Assembly (NCBI GenBank): GCA_009930155.1
Contig: RZYX01000087.1
Location: 1-7,420 of the forward strand
Origin: Clostridia bacterium
Lineage (GTDB): Bacteria > Bacillota_A > Clostridia > Oscillospirales > Acutalibacteraceae
Length of the DNA stretch: 7,420 bases
Reading direction: 5' to 3'
Shown piece after piece: positions 5,589-7,420 of the stretch (positions are counted from its first letter, which is position 1; every line of letters starts with the position of its first letter). Made by a program: the position numbers and the translations under genes. The notes beneath the pieces were generated by a model. It made no database searches. It saw only the letters and a list, made by a program, of their open reading frames with translations, and was not told where the DNA came from.

Positions 5589-6281
5589 ATGAATTATTCA
5601 CATGAAGTTGAAAAAATGTGTGTGGTTAAAAAAGGCCCACATCACGGACCTGCCCCAATTCCTGAAGAGGGAAAATGGGTGAAAGCAACAGAAATTAAGG
5701 ACATCAGCGGTCTTTCTCACGGAGTAGGCTGGTGTGCTCCTCAACAAGGTGCATGCAAACTTACTCTTAATATAAAGGACGGCATCGTTGAAGAGGCATT
5801 AGTTGAAACTCTTGGCTGTTCTGGTATGACTCACTCTGCAGCAATGGCTGCCGAAATTTTGCCAGGCAAGACTCTTCTTGAATGTCTTAACACTGACCTT
5901 GTTTGCGATGCTATCAATGTTGCAATGCGTGAGCTTTTTCTTCAGCTCGTTTACGGTCGTACTCAATCCGCTTTTTCTGAAGGTGGACTTGAAATTGGTG
6001 CAGGACTTGAGGATTTAGGCAAAGGCCTTCGCTCCCAGGTTGGCACAATGTTTAGCACAAACGCTAAGGGCGTTCGTTACATGGAAATGGCTGAAGGTTA
6101 TGTTACCCGTATGGGTCTTGACGATGACAATCAAGTTGTTGGTTACGAATTTGTTCGTGTAGGCAAAATGCTTGAAGATATCCGCAAGGGTATTGCTCCA
6201 AACGATGCTTACAAGAGCAATGTTGGAAACTACGGTAGATTTGATGATGCCGCAAAATATATCGACCCACGAGTTGAATAA
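5589..6281 (+). CDS. NifU/IscU-like iron-sulfur cluster scaffold protein, atypical
   Basis: A 230-residue cytoplasmic protein with a NifU_N-like core at about residues 40-110. ACKLTLNIKDGIVEEALVET, then LGCSGMTHSAAMAAEILPGK (75-94) and TLLECLNTD, follow the familiar scaffold pattern KLYIKVDDG...FGCGAAIASSS...LIKGKTL. Classical scaffolds hold a nascent cluster on three cysteines. Here Cys77 matches the second (GCG), but the first (in the P-x-CGD motif) is replaced by Gln/Gly sequence with Cys49 and Cys56 on either side. The third (HCS) is not evident: that region reads LVYGRTQSAFSEGG. Other cysteines are Cys11, Cys99 and Cys106. A roughly 110-residue C-terminal extension, including KGVRYMEMAEGYVTRMG, is absent from ordinary IscU. 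Start ATG has AAAGGAG eight bases upstream. Its TAA overlaps the ribosome binding site of the GGGtGRT gene, so the two are tightly coupled. Family assignment is fairly secure, but actual cluster assembly is inference. Confidence 0.82.
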   Translation: MNYSHEVEKMCVVKKGPHHGPAPIPEEGKWVKATEIKDISGLSHGVGWCAPQQGACKLTLNIKDGIVEEALVETLGCSGMTHSAAMAAEILPGKTLLECLNTDLVCDAINVAMRELFLQLVYGRTQSAFSEGGLEIGAGLEDLGKGLRSQVGTMFSTNAKGVRYMEMAEGYVTRMGLDDDNQVVGYEFVRVGKMLEDIRKGIAPNDAYKSNVGNYGRFDDAAKYIDPRVE

Positions 6282-6296
6282 GGAGGATTAAGCTGT

Positions 6297-7304
6297 ATGT
6301 CTAACAATATGTTATTTGAGGGCAAAGGAAGAAGAATGCCCAAAATCGAAGAATGTCTTAAAAAATATGGTATTGCCGACCTTGAGGCCGCAAAACAGCT
6401 TTGCCTTGACAATGGTATTGATGTTGATGAAATTATAAGAAGTGTTCAGCCAATAGCTTTTGAAAATGCTATTTGGGCGTATACTCTTGGTGTTGCTATT
6501 GCTCTTAAAGAGGGCGTAAAGAATGCTTCTGATGCTGCTGCTACTATTGGTATCGGTCTTCAGGCTTTCTGTATTCCTGGTTCTGTTGCAGAACAGAGAG
6601 ATGTTGGTCTTGGCCACGGTAATCTTGCTGCTATGCTTCTTAAAAATGAAACAAAGTGCTTTGCATTCCTTGCTGGCCATGAATCTTTTGCTGCTGCTGA
6701 AGGTGCTATCGGTATTGCTCGCACTGCAAACAAGGTTCGTAAAGAGCCTCTTAATGTAATCCTTAACGGTCTTGGCAAAGACGCTGCTATGATTATTTCT
6801 CGTATCAACGGATTTACCTATGTTCAAACTGATTATGATTTCTCAAGCGGTGAGCTTTCAGTTGTTAACCAAACACCTTACTCAAAGGGCGAAAAAGCAA
6901 AAGTTCGTTGCTTTGGTGCAAACGATGTTCTTGAAGGCGTTGCAATAATGAAATATGCAGGTGTTGATGTTTCTATCACTGGTAACTCAACTAACCCTGT
7001 TCGTTTCCAGCATCTTGTTGCAGGCACATATAAAAAATGGGCTATGGAAAATGGCGTTAACTATTTCTCTGTTGCTTCCGGCGGTGGCACAGGTCGCACA
7101 CTTCACCCAGATAATGTTGCAGCTGGTCCTGCTTCTTATGGTCTTACTGACTCCATGGGTCGTATGCATGGTGACGCTCAATTTGCTGGTTCTTCATCTG
7201 TTCCTGCTCATGTTGAAATGATGGGACTTATCGGAATGGGTAACAACCCAATGGTTGGTGCAACTGTTGCTTGTGCTGTTGCTGTTGAAGAGTCTTCAAA
7301 ATAA
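6297..7304 (+). CDS. GGGtGRT family protein, function unknown
   Basis: A 335-residue protein carrying the signature SGGGTGRTLHPDN (261-273) that names the GGGtGRT protein family (a Pfam family without assigned function). Other striking glycine/histidine-rich blocks are GLGHGNLAAML (104-114), AFLAGHESFAAAEGAIG (123-139), VILNGLGKDAAMI (154-166), ITGNSTNPVRFQHL (227-240), DSMGRMHGDAQFAGSSSVPAH (285-305) and GLIGMGNNPMVGATVACAVAVEE at the C-terminus. These suggest a globular enzyme-like fold with a phosphate- or ligand-binding loop. There is no signal peptide or clear membrane helix, and six cysteines are scattered (20, 36, 92, 121, 205, 326). The ATG lies 10 bases after AGGAGG (6281-6286), which overlaps the stop of the NifU-like gene: a 15-base gap and likely translational coupling. 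I recall this gene pair as a recurrent neighbourhood in anaerobic Firmicutes, suggesting a shared Fe-S-related role, which remains inference. T-ending codons dominate, hinting at strong expression. Confidence 0.9.
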   Translation: MSNNMLFEGKGRRMPKIEECLKKYGIADLEAAKQLCLDNGIDVDEIIRSVQPIAFENAIWAYTLGVAIALKEGVKNASDAAATIGIGLQAFCIPGSVAEQRDVGLGHGNLAAMLLKNETKCFAFLAGHESFAAAEGAIGIARTANKVRKEPLNVILNGLGKDAAMIISRINGFTYVQTDYDFSSGELSVVNQTPYSKGEKAKVRCFGANDVLEGVAIMKYAGVDVSITGNSTNPVRFQHLVAGTYKKWAMENGVNYFSVASGGGTGRTLHPDNVAAGPASYGLTDSMGRMHGDAQFAGSSSVPAHVEMMGLIGMGNNPMVGATVACAVAVEESSK

Positions 7305-7329
7305 TTATAACTTAACATTTATAATCAAA

Positions 7330-7420
7330 ACCACCAGTTGAACTGGTGGTATGCACAAGCCCTAGAAGGGCATATTACTGGCGGGTGCCTTAAGGCACAT
7401 TGAAAGATTCGCCAACCGCA
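7330..7420. mobile_element. Three-hairpin non-coding block, possible IS200/IS605-type end (partial)
   Basis: Three hairpins follow the GGGtGRT gene in 84 bases. The first is a near-perfect inverted repeat with arms ACCACCAGT (7330-7338) and ACTGGTGGT (7342-7350). The second is GCCCT-AGA-AGGGC (7359-7371). The third is the 14-base palindrome GTGCCTTAAGGCAC (7385-7398) enclosed by GGCG (7380-7383) and CGCC (7410-7413). None is followed by a T-run, so they are poor terminators, though the first may stop the operon transcript. Serial subterminal hairpins are typical of IS200/IS605 ends, which the transposase recognises as single-stranded structures. The phrase ending in CGCCAACCGCA resembles, from memory, sequence seen before tnpA in Clostridia. 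No transposase lies within the window. A structured RNA or another dispersed repeat is the alternative. Confidence 0.45.

Noticed and set aside
6312..6827. 171-codon minus-strand ORF inside the GGGtGRT gene
   Set aside because: It is a shadow of a clear family gene, with low-complexity Ser/Asn composition and no ribosome binding site.

Overview
The window is AT-rich and reads as a chromosomal segment of an anaerobic low-GC Firmicute, most likely an uncultured gut-type Clostridia lineage. The basis is strong AGGAGG-type ribosome binding sites, a TTG start, sigma-A-like promoters, and a NifU-like/GGGtGRT gene pair that I associate with Clostridia. No rRNA, tRNA, CRISPR array or complete insertion sequence is present.

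Layout. (1) Positions 1-1435: a family I.5-type (staphylococcal/Geobacillus L1-like) zinc-binding lipase with an intact catalytic triad but no signal peptide in its own frame. A strongly hydrophobic 38-codon ORF lies just upstream in another frame and overlaps its start. (2) 1535-2143: a 62-residue one-span membrane protein, then the frameshifted remnant of an OmpR/PhoB-type winged-helix regulator with a shortened receiver-like N-terminus. A bidirectional terminator closes this unit against the convergent gene. (3) 2159-3794, minus strand: a DUF1648 membrane protein with its own promoter, and mnmA, the tRNA-U34 2-thiouridylase. (4) 3795-3958: a compact divergent promoter region in which the -35 boxes of mnmA and of the rightward PHP gene overlap in one small inverted repeat. 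(5) 3959-4837: a PHP-family phosphoesterase starting at TTG, followed by a hairpin that covers a Shine-Dalgarno sequence in front of an 11-codon ORF. (6) 4980-7304: a probable three-gene operon of an unrecognised helical 188-residue protein, a NifU-like Fe-S scaffold protein with altered cysteine ligands, and a GGGtGRT-family protein. (7) 7305-7420: three successive hairpins resembling the subterminal end of an IS200/IS605-type element, whose body would lie beyond the window.

How the genes fit together. mnmA (tRNA thiolation) and the NifU-like protein both touch sulfur/Fe-S metabolism but belong to different transcription units, so a link is only suggestive. The strongest candidate for an undescribed system is the 4980-7304 operon: a scaffold-like protein tightly linked to a conserved protein of unknown function, plus a small uncharacterised partner. 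The lipase, the small membrane protein and the regulator remnant look like accessory or decaying content.
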